Origin: Gymnopus androsaceus JB14
Taxonomy: Eukaryota > Basidiomycota > Agaricomycetes > Agaricales > Omphalotaceae
Direction of reading: 5' to 3'
Assembly: GCA_009733575.1 (NCBI GenBank)
Contig: ML769387.1
Location: 124,001-188,000, forward strand
DNA: 64,000 nt
Shown here one piece after another: positions 32,209-42,762 of this stretch. The notes beneath the pieces were generated by a model. It worked only from the letters and a program-made list of their open reading frames with translations. It searched no databases and had not been told where the DNA came from. How positions within the stretch are numbered: position 1 is the first letter of the stretch; each line of letters opens with the position of its first letter. A program made the translations under genes and the position numbers.

Positions 32209-34640
32209 TTATACCGAGTGTTCGTCACGACCTGTGAGCTTGTTCCCCCCTGTCCTGTTGTTCTTCTTCGGTAGTGAACGTCGACTAGAGTAGCTTGCCC
32301 TCGTATGTCCAGTTTCATTAGCTGGAACATCGCGTGCAACCCTGCTGCGCGGAAGTCGCACCAGGCTCAGGAACATGAAAGACACAACCGCGAAAGCTAC
32401 CGTGATGAAGAAGATCGTACGTGGATAAGAACCCACAGTCTTCATGTACACAAATCCATATAGGGCAGGTCCAATAATTTGTGAGCTGGGACATTGATCA
32501 GCAAAAAGAAGAATAATGACCAAGATATTAACCAACCTCAAAGCCTGCACCACACTCAAAGCACCGAAAAGCCTTCCGGCTTCAGTGCCTCCTCTTTGAG
32601 TGTACATCTCAAGAGCGACACTTTGGATGGCAGGTCCGAAACCAGACCCGAATGAACCCAACATCCCAAACGCAGTAAATGCAACAGGATTCACCATAGT
32701 AGCCATTAAAGTATAGGCTATAATCTCCACTACCAAGGAGATCTTTGCGAGGCCCAGGTCAAAAGAACTGGAATGAGGTTCTGTGAGACGTGAAGGAGAA
32801 TCCGAACGTGGGCCGGATGCAGCAGATGTCGTCGATTGAAGGAGGGGCTCCGACTCATCAGAAGAGGATCCGCGAGGCTTCCGCTTGAATAGCTTAATGC
32901 AAACTGTTCATGCTAGTCAGAAATCAGACACGCTAGACGAATAATCAGGGACTTGCGCGGAAGAACAACAACTAAGTGGAAGGCGCGTGCAGCACCCAAA
33001 AGGCTAAGCCAATATCCCATCTACATTTCAGTACAATTAGTTTGTTGAATGACTGGTCGTAGAAGGATTTACCGTTTCTGGACCCCAATCGAACATGAAG
33101 CCAGCAAACTGAAAATTGTATAAATTAACAACTCATATGAATCGGGAATTTCGCGCACCTGAAATTTGTATGTGGCAGATGCCATGATTGAGACAGTAAA
33201 TGCATAGCTCAATGCAATAAGAGCAAGGTTCCAAGTCTCGCCGAGGAGGCTTGAGCGGGTTTCCTGAATCTGAAACCTGCGTGGGAGCAAACACAGACAG
33301 AGGGCTCAAGAAAGAGAACAACCGCTTCAATGCATGAAGCATGCTTGCTCCTTCTCGCGCTTGAGTGGTTTGGTATTCATCTAGCTCCTCTTGGTACTTT
33401 GCCTTTGCGATTTGCATCTTCCGTGGGCTATTTGATTCGGGGATAATGAACCACACCATTAAAGCATAAAGGAAGTGTACGGCGGTTGCAACATAGAAGA
33501 CCGATATAGTGTGCCCTGTGAATCGAATGAGAAGTCCCCCAAACGTCGGGCCTAAAGCAAATCCAGAGAATAAGAGCCCAAGGGCCATCGAAAATGTCCG
33601 AGAGCGCGTAGCTGAGGTAGTTGTGTCTGCCAAATAAGCATGCAATGTCGCAATAGCAGTGGTAAACCCTTGTTGCAAAAATTGAGATATGGTTAGATAA
33701 GGAAACAAAAGGAAACTTAAGTACCTCCCAGACAGCCTTCCGCCAAAGGTCCAAGAAGGAGGAACCAATAGCCTCCAGGTAAAGACCGAGAAAAGTAATA
33801 CACAATGATGAAATTGGCATCGGTCAATAAGAGACCAACGACTGATATCCCGAGAGAGGTTGTTCGGCCATGCCGATCCGAAAACTGCACAGGCAAAGTT
33901 CAAGTACATCATACTTGCATCATTGAGGGGAGATACATACGGAAGTCCACCATCCGGTCGTCAGACAGCTCAAGACCCCCATACAGACAAGCATGACTGC
34001 TCATTGACCTCATCAGCACTGAATGCCGACCGTAGATATTACTTACCGCCAGCCAACTGCGCCACAGCCGCGTTAACGACCGGGTCAGCTTTACAAGGAT
34101 TTGAAGGCTTCTGTGTAGGTATGTCAATGGCTCCGGGAAGTTCCTTTGCATCATTGTATGAGAAGTAGGAAACGTTGTCGGTGGGTGCTACAGTTAGCGT
34201 GAAAAGAGAGAGGGGGATAGACCGATTGTCCATAATTTCTGGTTTATGTTGAATGCAAGCGAGGGTGGTATAAATATCAACCTTTGGGGCTATAGTGGAA
34301 CCCATAGCAATGCTAATAATGGGAAACATCGCTATCAACCTACGCGTACGCAACGATAAGACTTTGTTTGTCGTACATCAAGAGAGATAACAAACCACAA
34401 AGGTGAAGGCCGCTTGTACCAAGGCAAACTTTTCCTGCGAGCAAGCTCGATCGTTTCCTCATCGTCATCTTCAGAGTTGACCAAAGTTTCCTCTCTGTCG
34501 TGGTGAGGATGTACTAGCTCGTGTATAAGCTGCACAGTTTCTTCGCTAACTGGCCCGTCAGGAAGAAGTTCATTTCCTAGAGAGGTCGTGGTTCTAGAGA
34601 GGTCAGGCCTCACAGCTGAAGGATTTCTACTTCTAGACAT
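32209..34640 (-). CDS. Major facilitator superfamily transporter
   Basis: A membrane exporter of unknown substrate. The cytosolic N-terminus (MSRSRNPSAVRPDLSRTTTS) is long and acidic before the first helix (LIAMFPIISIAMGSTIAPKV). The signature loop is SDRHGRTTSLGISVVG. Helices continue through YWFLLLGPLAEGCLGG, FTTAIATLHAYLADTT, LGLLFSGFALGPTFGGLLI and HFLYALMVWFIIP, then a central loop rich in Lys/Glu, and the C-terminal half FTAFGMLGSFGSGFGPAIQS, YGFVYMKTVGSYPRTIFF, ending in a basic tail. All parts read through plausible introns. A partial broken copy lies downstream at 29.9-30.6 kb. The start codon is 176 bp from that of the divergent GMF gene. Confidence 0.85.
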
Positions 34641-34816
34641 GGGGGTAGGAAGGGAGTTGGATAAAAGCCACCATGAACGTGAACTTTATCGTAAGCAGAC
34701 ATAGAACATACACGGATACGCGTTCTTTCGGCTAATTCGGCTAATTTAAATTATCGCTCGGCGCAGCATCGATCGAGGCAGCGTGAGATAACTTTACTGT
34801 AACTTGAACCTCCATC

Positions 34817-35454
34817 ATGGTTAGACCTTGTCCTCATCGTCGCCTCAGTTTCTCATAATTCGACTAGTCTCACACAGTAGATATCCCTCAGGATATCAAG
34901 GACTCGCTACGAAAATTTCGATTCCGCAGAAATGAAGGTTCAGCCGCGATTGTTATCAAGATCAATAAACAAAAGCTGCTTATGGAAGAAGACGAGCAGT
35001 TTGATTCAATCACGATTGAGGAATTGGCAGAACGTACGAGATTAGCAACGTTATTTTGAATAGAGTACACTCAAATTTCTTACAAAGAACTACCGGAAAA
35101 CTCTCCCCGCTATGTTGTACTTAGGTGAACAGTCCCGCGTCATCGAGTTTGTAGATCTGTCACCAATTTATGCTTTCCAGCTACGCTCTCGTCCATTCCG
35201 ACGGAAGAACGTCGTATCCCCTTGTCCTGATTAATTGGGCCCCATTGTCTAGCGAGATAGGACACCTCACACTTCATGCTAGTGCGCTTCTGGAATTCCA
35301 GTCAACTGTGAGTTGTTAAATCGATTCCTTGTTCGGATTGTACTGATGCAAAGATTTTTGGCTTTAGGCGGACGTCAGCAAGGTAATCGAGATACGAGAC
35401 GGACCCGAAGGACTTACGACCGACGTTGTCAATGCGAAGCTACTTGGGAAGTAA
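34817..35454 (+). CDS. Glia maturation factor homologue (ADF/cofilin fold)
   Basis: Binds the Arp2/3 complex and promotes debranching of actin filaments (GMF; Aim7 in budding yeast). The first exon is only the ATG (34817-34819), followed by a 48-nt intron (gttaga...cgactag). Then SHTVDIPQDIKDSLRKFRF, AAIVIKINKQKLLMEEDEQF, and after two more introns ELPENSPRYVVLS, YALVHSDGRTSYPLVLINW and LLEFQSTADVSKVIEIRDG, ending VNAKLLGK. About 140 residues, as expected for GMF; complete and in frame. Divergent from the MFS gene with a 176-bp shared gap. Confidence 0.92.
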
Positions 35455-35828
35455 TTATAAGTCATTGGGACGATGGAAGATAATTAATATGTAACTGTAT
35501 GCTCTTGCTATGGTCTCGGAATTGGATGTTTTATCGACGGACACAGGCAAGACAGGAGGGCCCGCCTCAAATCGCTACAGTTGATAAGTGCTGTCGGAGT
35601 TCCTGAACTGGATTGAATTAGGGTAGAGACTAGAGATCGACAAGATTACGAACGATAATATGAGTAGGGAAAGCAGAGGATGTTGATTTAACACGATTTG
35701 TGAGCGGAATGGTAATGAAAGAGTGACGGTGATGTTTGAGAGAGTACAAATTTCAGATCTTAGACTTTAGCAGTAAGTATATCAAGCCGGTGCCGGTCCG
35801 TTGCTATCTCTTTCTCTTTACCTTCATC

Positions 35829-37392
35829 ATGTCCGACCTCAAGGCTCCTAGTCCGATTCATCTTCTTCGATCCCATACCTCTTCGATCTCTGCTCTTTTC
35901 GTTTCGTACGACAATGAGCGTATATACTCTGGTGACGCGTCGGGTCACGCTGTGCTAACTTCAACCCGGACTTTACGCGCTACAGCGTCTTGGAAAGCGC
36001 ACGAAGATGGTATTCTAGGTATAGAAGAATGGGGAACTGGAATAATCACGTCCGTCAGCTCAAAATCTCTCGGTTTTTGAACATCTTTTCTATGTTGCCA
36101 CCACCAGACACGGTAGAGATAACAAACTTCACGTTTGGAATCGACCCGAAGAGCCATCGGTCTCAACTGGCATCGGCAGCTCTGCAACACTACCAGGGCT
36201 CTCGGGTCCGAGTCTAAGATATTCCATGGACGTGAATGCTTTGAAACTATTGTCGATTCTCGCTTCTGTCGACATCTACTATTGGGTCTACATCCTTACC
36301 CGAAGACTTTCCAACTGCCAGCACATCCAAAGTACCTTTGACACAGGAAGGCAATGCACTGATTGCTTTACCCAATCTGGTTGAATCGTCCGAAGTATGA
36401 TTTTCGTTGCGAACAGGCGCCGCTGTCTGATTGTTTTAGGCAGACGTATGGCTATTGCCTTCATGCCAGAGACTGCATACAGGAATCGGTAAACGCACCA
36501 AAACATCAATATTCTCTGGGGACGGAAGGAGCGGAGAAAATCCTACTGGTACTCTGACATTTCATTCGCAGCAATTTTTACTCAAATGCCAGTCCAGGTA
36601 TAATCATGTCATTGCACGTATTTGAAACGGCCTCGACGTCGTCAGAACCTTCGCAAGCCACGCCAGAGTTGCGAATGCTCATCGCATACGAAAATGGGAA
36701 CGTTACTCTGAGAAGATATGCCAATTCCGAAAAGCTATTTTCCGTTGAAGGAAAGGGATGGGAAGTCATTTGGGACGTGAGGCTTCATCAAGAAGCCAGT
36801 GAGTTTGACGTTGTCTTTGCTCTATGGGTTAGAGATTCACAAATACACAGTCATGGCCATGCAAGTGTCATCTGACAACAAGTTGGCGCTCACAGTTTCT
36901 GCAGACCATTTGATAGGTCGATATGACTTGACAGTGAGTTCAATTTATCATACATCCTGAAGTGAATGCCAAATATTGCTAATGCATCCAAGGCTTCTAC
37001 TCCAGATGGCTGTATTGCCCATCGGACTAAACATCCCGGGAATGCTTGTGTTGCCATCCGTGATGATGGACGCGTCTGCGCGATAGGTGGATGGGATGGG
37101 AAGTAAGATAGGCTATTCTTTGTCTAAGCTAACGGCTCTTAATTCCTTACTTTTCAGAACTCGTCTTTATTCAACCAAAAGCTTTAAACCCCTGGGAACT
37201 CTCAAATACCACAAGGATGGGTGCCAAGCATTGAGTTTTGCCACCACCGTCGACGCAAATTTAGGCTCAGAGCAGGAGGACGATGATGATGATGATGATG
37301 ATGATAAGCTGAAGAGGTGCAGATGGCTCGTGAGCGGTGCGAAAGATAAACGCGTCGCGATTTGGGAGCTAATCAGCTTTGAGAGATCTTAA
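35829..37392 (+). CDS. ASA1: ASTRA-associated protein 1, WD-repeat protein
   Basis: A WD40 protein of the ASTRA complex, linked to assembly and chromatin roles of PIKK kinases with Tra1 and Tti1/Tel2. The start MSDLKAPSPIHLLRSHTSSI is followed by WD-like repeats: SGDASGHAVLTSTRTL, WKAHEDGILGIEEW, and after an intron THGRDNKLHVWNRPEE; later AYENGNVTLRRYA, SSDNKLALTVSADHLIGRYD, AIRDDGRVCAIGGWDGKTRL, STKSFKPLGTLKYHKDGCQA, and the last strand GAKDKRVAIWELI. An Asp run (DDDDDDDDD, about 37280-37308) interrupts the last repeat. Six or seven introns, frame intact. Confidence 0.85.
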
Positions 37393-38067
37393 AGAGACTT
37401 CTTCAGCTGTCAGTATAATTTCCAGTGCACTCATTAAAGAATGAAGTAGCGATTGCATAAAAAGTGGCTCATCGGATCGACAAGTATGGTAGCATTCTTT
37501 ATTCTCCTTTCCCCAGCCATTTCTTCAAAGGTTTTACTCTCATATACAGAATTATCGAGTCGCCGTTCGAACGTTGGAGTTAAATGTTTGCACTGGATCA
37601 AATGAGTTTAACGGAGACTGAGAAACTTGAAGAGCAACGCTGAATGGTAAGATTAGTACGTTGAAATTATGCCTTCTACCCACTACAGTTCGTGTAATGA
37701 GCGTCATAGGTGTGCAGAAGTCGAGCGTGATTAAGTTCAAGGAAATGTTGAATAAGGGCAACACAGAGAGTGGAAAGGCGAGAGGCGCAGAGAAAGTACA
37801 GAAACATTATGCAAAGGGAGCAAAGTAGAGTGGAGATATATGCAAGGAAAGCCGACGCAAGCTGCGAAACTGACTGGGCACCGGGAGTCTATAGAGTTCC
37901 AAAATGGATGGCAGCAAGTGGGCGTATATGTACATTAGTTTATGACGGTGAATTAAGAAAGCGTAGTATTTCATCAACATCTGCCATGTATGTGTCCCAA
38001 TCATCGTGTCTAACAGCAGAAGGATATTTAGCTGATGCCCTCTGTTTCGACCACTAGAAAATGCTTA
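37393..38067. other. Intergenic, nothing recognised
   Basis: Between the ASA1 stop and the Zn2Cys6 fragment. If the Zn2Cys6 gene were complete its regulatory domain should lie here on the minus strand, but no Fungal_trans motifs were found. Confidence 0.4.
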
Positions 38068-39048
38068 CCGATTTTCTCTAGAACTAGAATCATGGAGCGG
38101 AGTGTGCGGCTGCGCAGGAGTCCCAGTTTCCATTCCGCTGATTTCAGACCCACCGTCTAAGTTTGCTCAGTGATCAAACAAGAGTCAGTTCCAAGTTCAC
38201 AATATAGCTACCTGCCTAACATACCAACAAAATTCATCTGATGAAACCCGATTCGTCTGAGCTCGTTTTCGAGTGAGCGCGCATACAAGGCGATTCCAGT
38301 GAGGGTTTTGAGGACCAATGGGACATCATCTGGAGTTTGTAAGGCATGGCTGTTGACAAAATAGCATTGATTTGAGATCTGGCGAATTCAAAATCCGGGG
38401 TGTCGGAGCCAAGCTTGATTTTTTAACTCTGATTCTTCTTGAAATTGTGAGACAAAGACAAAACTTACTGCTGGGGTTGGCGGTGGATTCTGGTGACTGA
38501 AGCACTGGGAATCCGGAGCATATGTCAAGACATAAATCCTGTAATATCGAAACACGAACATAGGCTCTTTCCCTTTCTTCAGACAAGAAAATATTGAAAT
38601 CAGGCGAAAGCACATTTTAGAGAAAGTCGAGTACCTTTTTCGATGCAGATATGAAATGAGTGCATTCACTGGCAGAACCCTATTTAGTTCAGTGACTGAG
38701 ACGACCTATCTTTACCGGAACTAAGCTCACAAAAGCTCTGCAATTTGAACAGATATTGTCTGGCATGTTTGCACTGTCGCCTTCAGTATCGTTAGGCTTA
38801 GTACCTTTTTTGAGACATCTAAAGCATACAGCGAACTGCACACCGAGTCAGCAAATATGAACCAGGTACGAATTATCACTTTGACTGACTCTTTTTGCGT
38901 CTGCATATGTCGCAAGCACTGCTTATAGCATCGATCGCGAGTATCAATCATTAGTATGTATCGGAAGAAGAAACCAGCAGGCACCCCGGAGCCTCCGTCT
39001 CTTGAAACCATCATTATTGTAGTTTTCTGAAGCCCAGGATGCGAACAT
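38068..39048 (-). pseudogene. Truncated Zn2Cys6 regulator, N-terminal part only
   Basis: From 39048 the reading gives MFASWASENYNNDGFKRRRL then RGAC, and after a gap PDNICSNCRAF with ECTHFISASKK, which is the second half of a Zn2Cys6 cluster as in many agaricomycete regulators. The first half is disturbed: the expected C-x2-C-x6-C is not complete (CFRCLKKGTKPND lacks the third Cys). Further exons give INAILSTAMPYK and DDVPLVLKTLTGIALYARSL, a linker also seen in the right-edge regulator (ASILSSVPYSIPQDEM...LASYIRTLE), then METGTPAQPHTPLHD. No Fungal_trans domain follows. Probably a relic. Confidence 0.55.
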
Positions 39049-39942
39049 TGGGAGAGAGATGGTGTGTTTGAATTTGTCCTAGGATATAGGCAGTTGTATC
39101 TCTCTTATACCTGAACTCTGTGTAAGTAGACCACAATCATGATCTCATTGCTCTTGAGTGAACATAGGTACGACATACGACCCCGAATGCATATCGGGTG
39201 CTCACAAAATCGGTCGCTCACGCTCGCATTCGCGTAGCTCACGATCTATAACCGTGCATATCGGACATCCATCCTATCAGTCGGAAAAATCTAAAGTTGG
39301 TTAAAAGGGCTCACCGAAGGTTAAACTATTTAAAGACCTATACTGCAACTAATAATCGTTTTCATGAGAGTATGAGAGTTCTGTAATTGCCTCGTAGGTG
39401 AATTCGGATGGTCCGATATATGAGAGCTCTCGCTCTGACGCGAACAGGGAGTAGAGTATACGCCTTGCAGCTTTTTCGAGCATAAATCTCTTCCATCTCG
39501 ACCACCGCCTTCTCGCCGAGAAGTACATGTTACAATTTGTACGACGAGCATACCAGACATCAGTGGGAGCGTTCCAAAACTGTAGTCTGCGGAGGGTTTC
39601 GGGGAAGAAAAGTTGAGCCAAACACTGCGAATTCACTACGAGATTAGTCGAACATCGGCAGGGCAAAAGAACTACTTATGCATTATAATCATTCACAGTG
39701 CACATACTGCACCACTCTTGGCCGCTATGTTCCTCACATGAGGTGCAATACCTACCCGGTTCTCCACAAATTTTGTCCGCCTAGGATTCAGCCTCCTCAA
39801 TCAACCCTGCAGCGGCCAGCCTTCCACACCGTCACGATGTTGGACCCGGGTGTGACGTCTGAACTGACCTGAATCGACGTGCTCTTTACAAACCAGCTCT
39901 CAACTTTTCCGGGCCTAAGCGATTTTTCAGTTAGGACAACCG
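39049..39942. other. Intergenic with one unassigned minus-strand ORF
   Basis: An ORF at 39349-39666 on the minus strand (FFPETLRRLQFWNAPTDVWY and basic text) has no known motif or splice support. The sequence 39185-39265 holds short imperfect inverted repeats around TGCATATCGG. Nothing else seen. Confidence 0.3.
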
Positions 39943-40720
39943 ATGTCCGAGTCAAATCACGTACAAAATCCAACAGAGACGGAGAAAGAGCTCGAGCGCA
40001 GACGTTGGGCTAAAATGTGGGAAGATTGGTATACTGGCAAACTATGCTCTTGCAAGATGTGTTCAATCTTTTGGAAATAGTGAGGCGCCAGAAACTATGG
40101 GCGAAACCATCTACGCCGACTTTTCACATCTGTATCGACAAATCGACAACTTTAACTCTAACATTGCATATGGATGTACCATTGGAAAAGGATGGAAATC
40201 GTTTATTCGCAAGCTTTGCATCCAGCTTGTCGAGCTTGATGCAGGAGTTGAATTCTCTCAGATCAAAGAAAAGTTTGGCAAACTGGTTATTTATTTTCGG
40301 TTTGTTATAACGTCGACGGGGCAGGAACCGACGCAGTGGCAGAAGGATCAGGTAGATAACTCGATCGGTGAGACTGAACGCAAGGCGAACGCGTGCTGCG
40401 AAACTTGTGGAGTACCGGAAGTCTACGAACGACTGAAGGAGGATGGTATTACACTTCGTGCGACGAACATAGCAGAACATACTAGTAGTGGGATGTACGA
40501 AAATTACGGTGCTGCGGAGGCTTGCGGGGACGAGAAGTCCAAGGTCGATTGTTGGTACAGTTTGTGTAAAGGGCAAAAGCTGACAGTGGGAATGATCATA
40601 TCACGCTATATATTGAACAATCTATCGAGATCTGGCAGTGGATTCCTCATCGTTATCATCAAGGACAAAGTTGGCCATTCTCAAGCCTACACACAAGATA
40701 AGGATTCACCAATGATATAG
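39943..40720 (+). CDS. Protein with a bacterial/phage-like GKGW-KEKFG-CExCG domain
   Basis: The main open frame from MGETIYADFSHLYRQI (40097) continues YGCTIGKGWKSFIRKLC, LVELDAGVEFSQIKEKFGKL, IYFRF, QVDNSIGETERKANACCETC, then a looser C-terminus. This follows a pattern I know from short bacterial and phage proteins: C/G-x-GW-x2-LI-x2-LC, then VKEKFGxLRxY, then an acidic I-x2-AE-x-K/S-x4-CExCG. The two Cys of CCETCG suggest a metal knuckle. An upstream frame (MSESNHVQNPTETEKELERR, 39943) precedes it but is shifted by one base and lacks a clear intron, so the N-terminus is unresolved. Function unknown. It ends six bases from the stop of the convergent gene. Confidence 0.6.
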
Positions 40721-40726
40721 AAGCGA

Positions 40727-41458
40727 TTAAAACTCACCTAGCTCAGATATATCTCGAACTACAAATTCATCCTCATCGTCTTCATCATCAGCGCTGCGGC
40801 TACCCGCCTCCCCAGAGATGGTGCGCCCACTCTGAGCATTCGGAGAGGTCTGCGCGGGGAAGCTCCGATAAAGGCCATTATTGTGTACTGGCCAGAGATA
40901 AGCACGATTAGGTTCCCGTGGTGGAGCACTGTCCATAAGAGGATTTCGAGAGTCGTGTTCTCCTGGCGGCGATCGAGGCATGGAACGTATTTCATTCATC
41001 AGGGTCAGTGGCTTTCGTAGTGGAGGACCGGGATAGGCTGGAAGTTCATCTTCATTGGTAGGCGATGGCGGAGGAACATACTCTGGCGGCGGATTGAGTC
41101 GATCTTCCAGCAATGAGTGTATGTGATGAAGGCCATGAGAGTACATGTAGTGGCGCCGGAGGCGCTGAGAAGACGATTCGGATTGGGTGCGAGGATTCGG
41201 AGTCTCAGGCCGATGAGAGACAAGTGCAGCAGGACTAGAAGGATTCTGTCGCTGCCGTGGTTCTGGAGAGTGGATCACAATATCCAGGATGGTCGGAGGC
41301 ATGTGGAAAGGTGGTGAGCCTCGAGGCAAGCGAATGCTTTGTTGATCTGGTTGCTTTTTTAAAGAACCTGATGTGTTCGGCGGCAATTCCTAAGATCATT
41401 AGTGAGAACAAGGATTGAAAAGAGAACCTTGGACCCTCTTGCAGGAACAAAGAGGCAT
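40727..41458 (-). CDS. Proline-rich PY-motif protein, unknown function
   Basis: A two-exon gene: MPLCSCKR (from 41458) joined to ELPPNTSGSLKKQPDQQSIR, a disordered Pro/Ser/Arg-rich sequence. It contains PPPEYVPPPSP (a PPxY motif, a ligand for WW domains of Nedd4/Rsp5-type ubiquitin ligases) and ends with an acidic patch (SADDEDDEDEFVVRDISELG). The last codons coincide with a possible donor (gtgagt), so a further short exon is possible. No folded domain is recognised. It may be an adaptor or target of an Rsp5-like ligase (inference). Confidence 0.5.
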
Positions 41459-41612
41459 TGATTTCCTATAGGCGCATTGTTATCTGAGTTGCGATTAATC
41501 CAAGCTCAGGTTTAGAAATGAACGAGGTGTAGATTATTAGCAAGATAAACAGCGAGTGCTCGGAATAGATGGCTACGGAGTGCTGTAAAGTAAAGAAAAA
41601 GTTCGGGTCGGA

Positions 41613-42432
41613 TTACCGCAACTTCAATCGTGATGAACGAGTTAACTACATGAAGAATTGCGGTTAGAGATCAGTCAACTGTAAAAAGTATGAGCTTACT
41701 CTTCTTCTCTTCTTCAGTCTAGAAAGAAAAGAAAAAGCAGTCAGCAAGGAGGAAGAGGTTGAAAAGACTACTCAAGAGCACTCACTTGTGTTTTTTCATC
41801 TTCTTTCTTCTTTTCCTCTTTGTGCTGTCCATCCTCACCTCCTGGAGTTCCTTATCCAAACGCTCCTGTAACCCTACTCTCTCCGGCTCCAAAGCTACAT
41901 CCAATCCAATACGCTTCAGAGTCTCCTCCCACATGGAAGTAGCACCAGCACAGTTTATGGCTAATGCTCGAGTAATCGTCCGTCCAGCCTCGGCATCATT
42001 CGCTGCTGCTATTTCCGGTGAGGTCTCCATAGATGTACGGAGTGTCGGAAGAGAAGGTTCGGTAAAGGTAGTCGTTGGTGGCGAAGAATGAAGAATAGAT
42101 GGAGGATTTGAGAGCAAAAGAAGAGGGCGATGCAACGAGAAAAATTGATGCAGTTTCAGCTCCTTGTCACCGATAATTGGGTGAGGCGCAAATTCTACAA
42201 CCGCCGGACGCGTTATACGGCTGGGAGAAGCGTCATTTTCTGCCTCTGCGACTTTAAAAGTCTGATTACTGCTAGAATCCGCTCGTTCGATGCTACTCGA
42301 CTTCTTGGGGGCAGTTGGGGCAGTTACGGGTTTGGCAGAGTTGAAGTATCTGCCGCCTCCAGCTTTCGAGGAAAAGTAGGAAGAGGTTCTGCGAGCCGCA
42401 GGAGATTGTAAAATTCGAGTCCAAGAGGTCAT
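41613..42432 (-). CDS. Mitochondrial small-subunit ribosomal protein mS38 (Cox24/Qri5-like)
   Basis: A subunit of the mitochondrial ribosome; in yeast the homologue is needed for COX1 expression. The N-terminus MTSWTRILQSPAARRTSSYF is basic, Ser/Arg-rich and presequence-like; the middle is low in conservation; the end carries the family hallmark. STKRKRRKKMKKHK runs into a donor (gtgagt at about 41786), is joined to LKKRRR by exon 41699-41719, and then to LTRSSRLKLR with TAA at 41613. A straight read stops after KKHK and misses this tail. The three-exon structure therefore restores the typical KMKKHKLKKRRR end. Confidence 0.82.
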
Positions 42433-42762
42433 TAGATGACTGAGCTGCCAGGCTCAGGCTGCAGTCAGTAGTGGAGACGAAACGAGAGAATCAGAGAGAA
42501 GCCGCGTGAAAATGATCGCTTTCCGGTGTTTGTTCAATGTTTGGCATTGCCTTCTGACTGTCGGCCTACATAGTTGTGTTATTTCACCAAATACATGAGT
42601 AAAACTTGGGAATGCGACGACTACAAATACAAAAGATGATACACGAAATAATAATGCATAGTAATGTACAGCTTATGATAGCGATAACTTGAAGTAGTAC
42701 AGAATGAGAAATGCAAGGGATAACAGGATAGCATATCATGATAGTCGTTTAAAATAGAAAAG

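Noticed and set aside
38750..38800. A 25-nt intron that would repair the Zn2Cys6 cluster in the truncated gene
   Set aside because: An intron of that size is below what fungal spliceosomes normally use, so the cluster is treated as damaged.
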